From positions 73,237,061-73,301,060 of the forward strand of contig OW679203.1 in NCBI GenBank assembly GCA_940337035.1: a stretch of 64,000 nt of DNA. The letters run 5' to 3'. The translations under genes were made by a program, and so were the position numbers. Shown piece after piece: positions 11,509 through 22,020 of the stretch. Source of the DNA: Agriotes lineatus. Taxonomy: Eukaryota; Arthropoda; Insecta; Coleoptera; Elateridae. Every line of letters begins with the position of its first letter. The first letter of the stretch is position 1. The notes beneath the pieces are model-generated. The model searched no databases. It was given only the letters and a program-made list of their open reading frames with translations, and was not told the DNA's origin.

Positions 11509-14500
11509 TATAGCAAAGAGTCAAGAATTTTTAGACAGAAATATAAATAAAATAATTTTACAAAATGAGGAATTAGGCAAAAATCTCGCTACATACTCCT
11601 TAAAAACAGTCTTGCTAGAAGCAATTCAATTTTTACAACTACTCATTAACACTTGTTTGGAACTAGAAAGTGCATTAACTTTTGCCCAAAATCAACAGAT
11701 GCATATGTCATTAATTGATAATGACGATTTAATTGAAAATCTAAATTAAATTTTGACGTATCTCAATAGCATATCAGAAAAAGCTTTAACTATTCCCTAT
11801 CCTGCAGAGTTACAGTATTTACATTTATACGAGTCAATTATCATTACAAAAGTTTACCAAGTTAAAAAGAGAATTACATTTACATTCGAAATACCCCTCA
11901 CTTCCAAAACCAACGACCATCAAATGATACAATTAATACTGTAATGGCCGCCCACTACTAATTAATTGCTTCTATTAATAAAAATATCTAGAGCCACCAT
12001 ACATATTATTTTTAATTCTGGGTTTGTCACAAATCACATAACTAATTTTGGTTCTCAGGGATAATTAAATGAGCGGTCTAGTGATATGCTTGACCTGAAT
12101 GATCGTACGCCCCTATTTATAATGTAATCTACTTGCAACTTGAATTATTGTTGGCTAACTCATAGCAGAACAGAGCTCTTATTCAAGGTCTGGGTTCACA
12201 ATTTTAGATTTAAAATTTTGATGGCACGCCTATGGTGCGTAGGTCAAAAGCAACCTAAATGCTACAACGGAGCTAATCTGTCATATAATTTTACGTCTTT
12301 ATGAAAAACTAGCAAATGCAGATCGTTTTCGTGTTTGTGATATGAATTACTACTCAATGAGCAAATTAAATAGGTAAGTTTTTTATTTTCCCGCTTTCTT
12401 ATAGCGTCGGTTGATCGTGTTTTGTTTCTAGCCAAATCCCTCCACTTCGTTGATTCGAAATAATGACGTCAAGGAATCCTAACCTCAATTCTGGACTTCT
12501 AAATTCTCAATTTGAAGCTACTGAAGCTATTAAATCGCCGTGAATCTGCCAAGCAGCGATGCTATTCCACTCCCGGGTAGGTTTTACGGTGGTACATGTA
12601 CAATTTTGCTTCACAACTAACCTTGCAATTTTTCCAGGTGCTGTCCGATGATGTCCGGAGAGGTGATAATGTGCCATATCTTTCCTCAGCGAGCAGGAAC
12701 CGTGGTGCAGGCCTTGGAGAAGTTGGACTGGTGTGCCGCCGATGTAGCCACCAAGTCAGGAACCTCGGAAACCGCCTCTTGCTGTTAAACGTAGGCCAAA
12801 ATAGGATGGCGAACGTCCCTCGGAAGCCGTTCTGGATCGGAAATATTTTATAGTAGCCGATTTTAAAACCCACACTTGTGCTTGAACACTGCTATGTCGT
12901 GAACACTCTGGTAAAGTTTCGGAGCTGTATTTTAATATTTACTATATAAAAATTAGATTTTTCTGGGAGAATAAAACTGGGCTGTCAGTAAAATTATTTT
13001 ATTTTTAGTTGTTATTAACAATTGCACATCAATACAAATAGGAAATCAACTCTGTTCAATTGACCTTTTTAACAAATAAATTCTTAAAATCTAATTAATT
13101 TTACAATTCTACCTTATTTACTAAATTGTCCTTTGATTTTTGTAATCATTGTCTTACATTATCACTCGCGTTGCACCGTTTTAAATGTCTTTTCATTCAC
13201 TTATTGCACTGACTCATGTTTCTTTTCGCGCACATCCTCTTTTGATCACTTCTGAATTCAATTAAAAGTCCATTTCGTTGTTATACTTGCTAATCAATAA
13301 ACTGTTTGTAAATTCAGCAAATTTCCAATATTGTTGTTCCATTTTCCTTTTTTATTTATGATTTGCCTTTAGCTTTGACCTCACTTCGTGCTCGTTGCAC
13401 CCTGCTTTGCCTTCCTCCACATTACCTTATTATGATATGCTCACAGAGAATTGTTATTAATGAATTATGACTTGCAAAATACCCTCGACCAGCATTTACT
13501 AATTATTTTCATAATCGATTCATTCTTACAAATTTACATTGATTAAATAAAACATGAATCCAACCTCTATTATTTGAGCTCTGCCTTGTTCTTTATGTTA
13601 GGAGAATTCATTTCTTTATTACTTGCATAGCTTTGCACATATTATTCCTAAATTCAAGTCTGATTAATTTTTATTTTATTGCAATTAGATGCCATTTCTC
13701 AATCTAAGCTTGTCTGAATTATTCATTATTTTGTTGTGCTGTTAGAAGTGAGACTCAGGGCTAAAGACCATCTCAATACCATTTCCAATTTTTATCCAAA
13801 ACTATAAATTTCGTATAATTATACCTACATATAGTACTTTATTATTCAATGTTAAAAGCAGCATTCCCGTTGAAATAAGTCATTGTAAACTTTTAACTTT
13901 AGACACCTACTTTTGTAATCAAAATAACTACTTCGAAATTCCCAACGACAAATTGTGCGAAACACAACTTCTGTCATTTAATAAAAATAAAACATGTATC
14001 CCTTATTTATTCAATTTAACAGAGATCAAAATATCACAAATAAATCCTGCGACATGGTTAATATCTTCCCCATCTGAAGCAATATTGGACGTCAAATGTA
14101 AAAATCAGAATTTTAGAAAATGAATATCTGGAACCAACCTCTTACACCTCAGTTCAGACTGTATTGTTTCGATAAATCAAAAACATATGTTGTTCACCGC
14201 AAAAAGAACCTCAAATGGAATTGTTAATTTAAAAATTTCAAATATTGACCGCTTAATAATTCCTGAATCGAATCACATAAATGTTTCAAAGATTGACTTG
14301 ATACCTGTTGACACCCAGAAATTGGTTGAGGACAGAATTAAGCTTAATAAATATGAACAGTTGTTAAAACCTATTAATTATACTAAATCCGATAACCTAA
14401 GTGTGTCTGCGATTATATTTACGCTGCTTACTATTCTTATATTAATTATTTTTGTATTGTATTTATATTATAATAGGAACACAGTGAAGATTAAACTTAT

Positions 14501-14546
14501 TAGATTTCTAAATAAAGATTTTGAACCAGTTAACGTAAATGCGTAA
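11480..14546 (+). pseudogene. env: Env-like gene of gypsy-1, interrupted
   Basis: The frame starts inside the end of the integrase frame and continues through about 11944, with the helical, Leu/Asn-rich pattern of the insect errantivirus Env (baculovirus F-like family). Recognisable Env sequence resumes at about 13775, with several spaced cysteines. It ends at 14546 after a strongly hydrophobic membrane segment of about 25 residues (14404-14478) and a basic tail. The segment between is foreign. Additional breaks include TAA at about 11747 and TGA near 14120. The product would have been a membrane glycoprotein; this copy cannot make it. Confidence 0.75.
11945..13765. other. Unclassified insertion within the gypsy-1 env gene
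   Basis: Env similarity stops at about 11944 and resumes near 13775. GACCATC occurs at both borders (about 11917 and about 13768), so it may be a target duplication, but no terminal inverted repeats or LTRs were seen. The interior contains splice-like signals (AGGTAAGT near 12372 and a pyrimidine-rich TTTTTCCAG near 12631) followed by a GC-richer open stretch of about 85 codons to 12853. That looks like a piece of a spliced gene or retroposed transcript. I do not recognise the product. Confidence 0.45.
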
Positions 14547-14623
14547 GTTTAATTTTCTTTTCTTTTTGTAAGTTCAATAGAGGCATATTTGAATCCCGCT
14601 ATTGAACATTTTATCGGCGGACG

Positions 14624-14954
14624 AGTTACATTATAGCTAGACAATGGACCCTGTGTAAACTGCAAGCTTGCAACCTTGAACGATAATTGCTTCTTTGTGT
14701 GAACTGCAGGTCTGCAAACCTTGAACGCACGTGGCTTCCTGTCTCACGCTCCCTTTTAGAGATAACGCTTATCTTAGCTGATTAAACATAGTATATATAC
14801 AACTAGCCTGCACCTTTAAGATAAGTTCCAGTTAGTTCATAGCTAGATGTAAGATAGTCTGGCAGCTAAGCTGTGTACTTCCAATGTTATATTTCATTGT
14901 AAAATAAAATAAACGTTTTTTAAAAAGTCGTTTCGGCAGCCTTTTAATAAAACT
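14624..14954 (+). repeat. 3' LTR of gypsy-1
   Basis: 331 bp from AGTTACATTA to AATAAAACT, followed by the CACA duplication. A TATA-like TAGTATATATAC is at about 14787. TTCCAGTTAGTTC about 35 bases further resembles the initiator of errantivirus LTR promoters. AAAATAAAATAAACG near 14890 can serve as polyadenylation signal. A diverged relative lies at 59541. Confidence 0.85.
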
Positions 14955-14958
14955 CACA

Positions 14959-15950
14959 CTTGTGGTTGCTGTAGCGTAACATGGTACCGAACTCATTTTT
15001 TCTCTATTGCAACATATATACTCGTATCTCGGTGGTTTTAGATTGGCTGCTCGAGTGTAACAGACCGCAGCTGCACAAGCCTTTGTTGCAGATACAGGTG
15101 TAAACAAGTAATAACACCATTAACAGCCCATTGTCCTTTGGTTCCTGATTACACTACATGCAAAAACTTTCTAGTGTTCATAGTGCAAATGCTACTCTTA
15201 ATAAATTGAATCTATTTTATAGATGTAATAACTGGTTTGTAATAATTTGTATTACCTATAAATACAACTTTGTTCCAGGTTTGAAAAACTGTAAAGTTAA
15301 AATTTTATAACAAAATGTAAATGGAAATTATTGGGTCATTGCAGAAAGCCATAACGTAGAACTCTTAACTTATAAATTCGTCATAATTGTATTTAATAAT
15401 TCTGTGGGATATAAGTGTCTTTTTAAAAATAGCTCTTCGCCCTGCTATCGCATTTGTTTAGCAATGTGATGTTAAGATTATTGGAGCTGGCACAACGTAT
15501 CTGATTACAGTTCGACCTAGCCCTCTCTAGGAATTAAATATAGAGTACAGCATGTTTATTAGCATTTAGAGTATATAAAGATTATTTATTCGAATTGAAA
15601 TTAAATTTTAGGAAATGTATTTAAGTAAAACTTATAAGAAGAATAAATATTTAACGTAATGGGGTGGATTATTCTAATCCGCTCCGTTACATTCTATACT
15701 CCGGGTTGGCTACGCCAGATGTCGGTGGACTACAAACAAAGAAAGCAGTCAAACTAAAAGCATATATTCATGTTAAGTTTACAACTCAAATGTAATTGTT
15801 ACAATACAATGTATCTGTACAGTAGGTAATATTCTAAATTATAAACGTCTTCCTGGTCTTGGTCCGCGCCTGGTCATGCTGCAACCTACACTACTCAAGA
15901 ATCCTTTGTTATTATTGATAGCTGGAGTCGCTCGAGGTCGCTCGTGTGCG
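14959..15950. other. Intergenic region without a recognised gene
   Basis: AT-rich spacer. About 15575-15655 matches the dispersed repeat at 3150-3240. The stretch near 15700 (GGCTACGCCAGATGTCGG) resembles LTR/primer-site junctions of some insect retroelements, but no second LTR is visible. A GC-richer part at 15850-15950 precedes the P element. No open frame of interest. Confidence 0.5.
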
Positions 15951-15958
15951 CTCATGAC
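15951..15958. other. Target octamer CTCATGAC, left of the P element
   Basis: First of four exact copies (15951, 28759, 29147, 30095). It borders the left end of the P element. One extra C lies between the octamer and the CAGAGCC terminus. P-superfamily transposons duplicate 7-8 bp of target. Confidence 0.85.
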
Positions 15959-16052
15959 CCAGAGCCAGTAGATATAGAAAGTACCGCCATTCTTTGATCC
16001 GTGAAAATGCCGCCATCGCCGCCATTTTTGTTCCTTTGTTACTTGTCATTCA

Positions 16053-16223
16053 TTGCGACAGTTTGACGTAACGTGTTGTTCTGCTCTGAATTGCAGCGAA
16101 CGCTCGGAAAATGGTGTCCGAATGTTCTTACTACCTCAAGGTATTAAAAATGAAGACAGAAGGAAGCAATGGAGGTGTAATATTGGTAGAAATAATTTGC
16201 ATTATCGAGCTTACGTTTGCGAG
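16053..16223 (+). pseudogene. P transposase exon 1: THAP zinc finger, N-terminal part
   Basis: The reading frame gives a C2CH THAP module: CCSALNC at the start, then a Trp (KQWRCNIGR) and a final VCE before the splice donor GAG|GTTAGC at 16224. The expected initiator is ACG (16071) directly before the first two Cys codons, so the start ATG appears lost. The domain would recognise the transposon's own subterminal DNA. The exon joins in frame to 25214, giving the CEKHF that supplies the last Cys and His of the zinc site. The 8.8-kb transposon lies in this intron. Confidence 0.82.
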
Positions 16224-16358
16224 GTTAGCATTTAATCACGTTTTTAAATGTGGTTTTAAATTTTAGGAAACTAAAGTTTATTCTAAATGCCATTATTGGA
16301 AGTACTAAACACTGCAAGTAGCTACTTGACTAATAGGCCAGTCATTTAAAACATGGTA

Positions 16359-16890
16359 GGTCGCAAAAAATTGCACTGCGCTGATTTTTGGTATGTTGTA
16401 AGGATAGATACCAATAGTGTAAAACCAAGTTTGCAGCTTCGAAAGAACTGTGCTAACTGCCTGGTGCTTTTTTTGGACTTTTTTCAGTTTTTGGCTTATT
16501 ACTTCTAAAAGCTGTATCATACGAAAAAAGTCGCCCTGTACACTTTTAAAGCAGATAAAATTTTTTACAATTTGAGTGTAGCAGGAGCTTCGTAGGTCGA
16601 ATATGTCCAGAGATACAGCGCTTCAAAGATTGGATATTTTTTCAAAAAGTTCGAAATTGTAGTTTTAGCCACCTCCGAGCAGAATATCGGTTAAAATGCT
16701 CATCCTACGAGGAAAGTCATAGGAAATAAAATTGTAGAGCAGTTACTTAGCTTTAATTTAAGTATAAGTGTAACCCTATAGGTCAAATAGTTCACTTGTT
16801 ATCAGGAATTTTCAAGAAATGGAGCTCCTATTATTAATATTGCACAGTTACCTATAGAATGTTACAAAAATAACATTACAGTACGCAACT
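16359..16890 (+). repeat. Left terminal inverted repeat (about 0.5 kb) of the XPG-type element
   Basis: The reverse complement of 24605-25159 follows this segment closely. It starts with the perfect outer 25 bases and passes through landmarks such as GTCCAGAGATACAGCGCTTC and CCTATAGAATGTTAC. Differences are small substitutions and short indels. Confidence 0.88.
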
Positions 16891-17017
16891 CATTGTGCTT
16901 GGCGAAACGGCCGTGTTCGGATCAAACTGTTCGAACTGTTACTTTTCAATCAAAAATCTTGTTTTTCGTTGAACTTATTGAAGTGTTTTTTGTTTGTTTT
17001 TTTATTCTTCTTACGAA

Positions 17018-19350
17018 ATGGGTGTTTGTTTCATGTGTCGCAGTGTACTTGAGGAAGGGACGGGGACAGTGACACTAGTGACAGTAAAAAAACGCGGTAC
17101 TCAGACGCTAATGGAAGTGAGTGAGAAACGTGGGCTCCACCAGAACAAACAGTTTTTGAGTAAATTGAATGAAGTCACCGTACATGACACATGCAGGAAA
17201 AGGTACACCGTGGAAAGCAATGTTAAAGCATCTGTCCGTCGTGGAGGAGATGCAGCTCCCGAAGCTTCGACTTCACGCAGGGATAGGGAGAACTCTGCCT
17301 CGGGCTCGAGGCATCACATATTGGGGGATATTTGTTTTCTTTGTGGAGAAAAAATCACTGAGGAACTTCTCAATGCCCAGCAAAAATTAGCTCTTTCTCG
17401 ACGGAATGTTACCCGTACAGTAGACACATTAGAAAAAGATTGGTATCTAGAAACAGCTGGACGTGCTGGTGAATGGGGACAACAGATCATACAGCGTATT
17501 TCATGTATAGGTGACCTGGTTGCTGCGGAGTGCAGGTACCACCTTCACTGCCGCCATAAATTATTCTCCACGGCGCGATCAAGTGGAGGTAAAAGAGGGC
17601 GTCCTGAGCAACCTCAGCTCCTAGAGGTTATGGAGCGTATCTATGCATACCTGGCAAAAACCAGAGAGGAATGCCAATTTTCCCTGAGTGACCTCATCAC
17701 AGATCACTTCACAGGTGACTACAAACCTGATGTGATAACTGTTGAAGCTCATCTGAAATAACGATATGGGGAAAAAATCTGCTTTACTAAGGTGGGTCCT
17801 TATCACAGCCCAATCTTGAGTTTCAGAGTTATTGGACAGAAAATTATGTACGATAATTGGTACGATGGAAGGAAAAGCGATCCTGCTGAAAAGCGACTCA
17901 GAGTCGTAGAAGCCGCAGCACAGATAATCTTAGAAGACATTCGTTCTCAAACGTTTAACACCACTCACTATCCCCCATCAGATGACTTCTTGAAAGACGC
18001 AGATGAATGTGTGCCTGATACTCTGAAACTGCTTCTGAAACGATTGTGCTTAAAAACAAACGCATCTCCCTCGATCGATGGAAAAAGAAATGTACAGGAT
18101 TCGCTCATGCTATCATAGCTGCAGTGAGGCCCAAGTCTTTCCTCTCCTCAATTCAGATAAGCTTTGGTACCTACTTATACCGGAAATTTGGGTCTAAGCA
18201 CCTTGTGAACCTCTGTCACATGATAGGATTTTCCTGTACTAACAACGAGGCAATGCGAGTTGAAAGCTCTGCTATCCTCCGCGGACAATTGCCACAACTC
18301 ATTGAGAAAGGTGCTTTCATGCAGTTTCTTGTGGGACAATGCAGACGAGAATGTGAACACGTTAGATGGAGAGAATACATTCCACGAAATGGGTGGGATA
18401 ATGATCATCACACCATATTCCTCGGTCCTCCGAGACAAGAGCATACCACGTTTGAGGTATGTCTCTGCAGACGCAATCAGTTCACACACTGTCTCAGAGC
18501 TGAATCATTCCACCATGAAAAAGAAAGCAGGCTTGTCAGCCATCTCAATCGCTGATGTGACAATCAATGAAGACATACTGCCCACAGCCCCAGACCTGCT
18601 CTGGTTGTATGGGAAATCCACCAACTTGCCAGGTATCCCTGGCTGGAATGGCTTTATGGAGCAAGTGACGAAAGAACTTTCATACAAACGTTCGAAAGTA
18701 GTGTTTCTCCCGTTCATCCACGTTCTCCCAACCGAGTACGACACTATTCTAACATCCCTACTTGAAGCCAGCAAAAGAACCACATCTCATGGCCAGAAAA
18801 CATGTATTGTTACCTATGATCAACCTCTTTACTTGAAAGCCCGAGATATCGTAGAGCGCTGCCAGTATCCGTAGCTCAGCAGTGTGGTGGTGAGGCTGGG
18901 GGGTTCCACCTATTAATGGCGTTTATGGGGGCCATTGGCGCCATCATGGCTGGTAGTGGATTGAAGGAACTCCTCACTACCATATACGCTGAGAACAGTG
19001 TGGACAAAATCCTAAATGAGCACGCGTACTCACGGGCTGTGAGAGCTCACATGCTCACAAATCTAGCTTTGGCCACCTTGATTTTGAACAACGAAATAGA
19101 GTTCACTGAGGAGAAACATGTGGAAACGACAAATCTGCTTCTACTAGCAAGCGATAGAAGTGTGATACTGCATGCTGCAGAAAATGAAACTGTTCAGCTT
19201 ATGTGTGCCAAATTCAAATCTGCGATAGATCAATTGGCACAACAAAGCCCCACATCAAAACTCTGGGTGCAGTACTGCAAAATAACCACGCTCATCAAAA
19301 AATTTATCCAAGCAGAGAGGACGGGAGATTGGGACCTCCACCTCGAGACC
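17018..19350 (+). pseudogene. N-terminal and transposase-like part of the XPG-type element's protein, broken
   Basis: I choose ATG 17018 because the cysteine-rich module begins immediately (MGVCFMC). The first 250 codons hold spaced Cys/His pairs (CFMC, HDTC, CFLC, AECRYHLHCRHK), likely one or two zinc-binding units. The following region has conserved-looking acidic motifs, FLWDNADENVNTLDG near 18333 and TYDQPLYLKARD near 18814, then AFMGAIGAIMAGSGL near 18920. These are candidates for a DDE-type catalytic core, but this is inference. Lesions: TAA at 17759, frameshifts near 18050, 18330 and 18880. The frame is interrupted at 19350 by the LINE and resumes in phase at 22021 (GAG ACC|ATG CTC). 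Confidence 0.75.
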
Positions 19351-22020
19351 ATAGATAGATAGATAGATAGATAGGTCTTTATTCAAATACATAGTATTTA
19401 AGTCAACAATATAATATCCAAGCTAATTGCTAATTATGTGTAGGTACATATATTATATTCTCATGCTAACTACAGAGTATATTGCTAACTATATCTATTT
19501 AAGAGATAGCTATTGTAAAAAATTTATTTGTTGAATAAATAGGGTTTTCCTGGAGGTACTTTGTGAGCTTTTGTTGTAGGAGTTTTGTTGATAAATTTTT
19601 CCATGACTGGGGTAGCTTGTTATACAGTTGAAGTCCAAGATGTACTTGTTGTCCGGTGTTCAATCTCGTCCATGGAATAGTGAGATTATCGCCTGTTCGG
19701 ATGTTATGTTGGTGAGCCATGGCTCTGGTTGATAGATTTTGGGTATTTTCTTTCACTTGAGTTAACTTCTTTATTATTAGTATTGATGGTAGTGTCAATA
19801 TTCCAAGGTCTTTAAAAGTTGGCCTTGCATTTTGTTGGTTGGATAGCCCTTGTATTGCTCTGACTGCTTTTTTTTTTGAAGGATTAAAATATCGTGTGCA
19901 TGTGGCGAGCTTCCCCATACTTCAATTGCATATATCATAAGCGAGTGGAATAGCACATAGTAGGTGTGGACTGCCGCTTGTGTGCTTATGATTCGGCGAA
20001 TTCGTCTAATGGCAAATATTGCTTTGCTGAGTTTTGTGGATATCTCCTGTATATGTACTTTTCATGTAAGTCGCGTATCTAAGTAGACGCCTAAGAATTT
20101 AGCTTCACCTAGTTCAATAAATCTTTGATATGATGAGAAAGTCATGGTAATAGTTTTATCTTGATTCAGGAATAGCTTGTTGGCAGCAAACCAATTCGAT
20201 GCTTTATCGGAAGCGGTTTTCAGTTTTGCTGTTAATTCTTCGTTTTTTGATGGTACAGCAAGTGTAGTGTCATCTGCAAATATAACACTGTAACAATCGA
20301 TACTTTGGGGTAGATCATTTATATATATAATGAAGCAGATTGGTCCTAGGATTGACCCTTGTGGGATGCCATTTTTGATTAGTGTTTGTTCACTAATTGA
20401 GCTTAGAGTGTGAACTTGTTGTTTTCTGTTTTCCAGATATGACGTCATCAGTTTTAAGGCAGTGCCTCTAACACCATAATGATCCAATTTATTGAGAAAT
20501 ATATCGTGAGACATACAGTCGAAGGCTTTAGTTAAATAACAGTATTGGACTAGGCATTCTTCATGTTCTACAAAGGCATTGATTACATAGGTTATAAGAG
20601 ACATTATTGCTTCTGTAGTGTTTTTCTTGGCCCGGAAACCAAATTGGGCTTTTGTAAAGAGATTATTCTTGTTGAAATAATATGTCAATTGTTCGGCAAT
20701 TGCATATTCAACAACTTTAGATATAGCTGGCAGAATAGATATCGGTCTCTAATTATTTGTGTTGGCACAGTCTCTTTTCTTTAATACTGGGATAACTTTG
20801 GCTACTTTGAGTTTTTCTGGAAAAGTTCCTTCACTGATTACTGCATTTATGATATTAGTCAATGGGTGTGCTATTAACACAGCCACATCTTTAAGTATTT
20901 GTGTGTCTATGTCGTAAATATCTTTTGTACGCTTACTTTTCATTTGACCTAGGTATCTATATACATCACTTTCATTTACAGGAGCAAGGAACATGGAGTG
21001 ACTGTATTGCACTTTATTTTTCTGAACTAGTTTCTCTGCTGTGTCACTGGGTGGTGGTATTCTTTGTTGAAGATTTGTAGCTACATTGGTAAAAAATAAG
21101 TTGAATTCATCTGATGACGGTGGGTTTATTGGGTTACTAGGTTTGCTTCTTCCTAGTTCTTCATTGATTGTCTTCCAGATAGTTTTTTGTTTATTACTGG
21201 AGTTTGTGATTGATTTTAAAGTTTGAGTGCGCTTTTTGTTTTCCACCTCATTTAGATATAACTTTTTGTAGTTTAGGTAAGTGGTTTTTATTTCTTCACC
21301 ATTTTTGTTTGAATAGATGTCATAAATCTATGCTAAAGTTTCTTTCATTTGTTTGATGTCATCTGTTAGAAGTTTACTTTTTGTTTTACTTTGTTTAATT
21401 TGCAGTTTACTTTTTGGGATGCATATATTATAGTGAAACATGAAAGTGTCTAAGAAGTTATTTAATTTTTTATTTGGGTCATCTTCCATATATATATTTA
21501 GCCAATCTTCTTCGTTTAGCTTATTAAGTAAATTTACTGTAGCACCAAGAGAGTATTTCCTGGTAAATTGTTTTTTTTTGTCTGGTGTGTGTTTTGAATT
21601 GAGCTCATTAATATCGATGATTTGTGCTCCATGATCTGAGATGCCAGGTTGGTAGGTGTAAGTTTTGTACTTAGAAATGTTTGTATATATATTATCGATG
21701 CATGTTTTAGTGCCGTTGTAGTGAATAAGTGTATAAGAGAAGATTGTTTGGTGTAGGCCATATTCAGTTAAGCAATTTTTGAGTTTAAGGAGCTCTGTCG
21801 TGTTTTTCAAATCGTCAATATTTAGGTCCCCTGTAAATATTATGTTGGTCGAGAGTTCATAGTTGTGAAATATATAATCAAGAGCGCCGCTGATGGTGTT
21901 GATATGTGTTCTTATATCTCCATCTATTTTATAGTTTGCGATGATGGCTAAATTTCTTTTAGGGATGTATATCGCAGAAAGTTCACAAACTGTTTCTATT
22001 GGAAGACTGTCCATAAAGAG
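19351..22020 (-). mobile_element. 5'-truncated CR1/L2-like LINE inserted in the XPG-type element
   Basis: The element reads on the minus strand. Its 3' end is at 19351, where a (TATC)n tail of about six units (seen as ATAGATAGAT on plus) abuts host coding sequence. Its 5' end is cut inside the endonuclease at about 22020. At most CAT is repeated at the borders. A microsatellite tail and little or no target duplication fit CR1/L2-like elements. The host frame continues in phase across the insertion, which defines the ends. Confidence 0.85.
19499..22020 (-). pseudogene. LINE ORF2 (endonuclease C-terminus, reverse transcriptase, C-terminal domain)
   Basis: Reading down from 22020: the C-terminal half of an APE-type endonuclease with FTGDLNI (about 21830) and the catalytic GISDH motif (about 21640). 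Next come an RT N-terminal region (21246-20749) and the RT core (20688-20062) with KAFDCMSHD, IPQGSILGP and the catalytic FADD (about 20280). A C-terminal segment (19918-19499) follows. The protein would nick target DNA and prime reverse transcription there. Damage is light: a stop at about 20748 where most relatives have Tyr before RPIS, frame breaks near 21300 and 20060, plus the missing 5' half. Recent but dead on arrival. Confidence 0.86.

Larger units (their letters stand above)
6673..14954 (+). mobile_element. Errantivirus-like Ty3/gypsy retroelement (gypsy-1), decayed
   Basis: The order is partial 5' LTR, gag, protease, reverse transcriptase, RNase H, integrase, env-like gene, 3' LTR. 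The LTR begins AGTTAC and ends AACT, the AGTT...AACT termini typical of insect errantiviruses. CACA at 6669-6672 and 14955-14958 is a clean 4-bp target duplication. The 5' LTR keeps only its first 54 or so bases. Pol carries frameshifts and stops, and env is interrupted by about 1.8 kb of foreign sequence, so this copy cannot be autonomous. The errantivirus class is inferred from the env-like third gene and LTR termini. Confidence 0.88.

Noticed and set aside
12562..12873. Overlapping frames on both strands near 12.6-12.9 kb as a gene
   Set aside because: No start context or family match; only the exon-like character is noted in the env-insert entry.
17169..18874. Extra frames overlapping the XPG-type element's gene on both strands
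   Set aside because: They are shadows of the broken main frame, or its continuation after frameshifts.
19351..19375. (TAGA)n as an independent microsatellite
   Set aside because: It sits exactly at the 3' end of the LINE and is best read as its tail.
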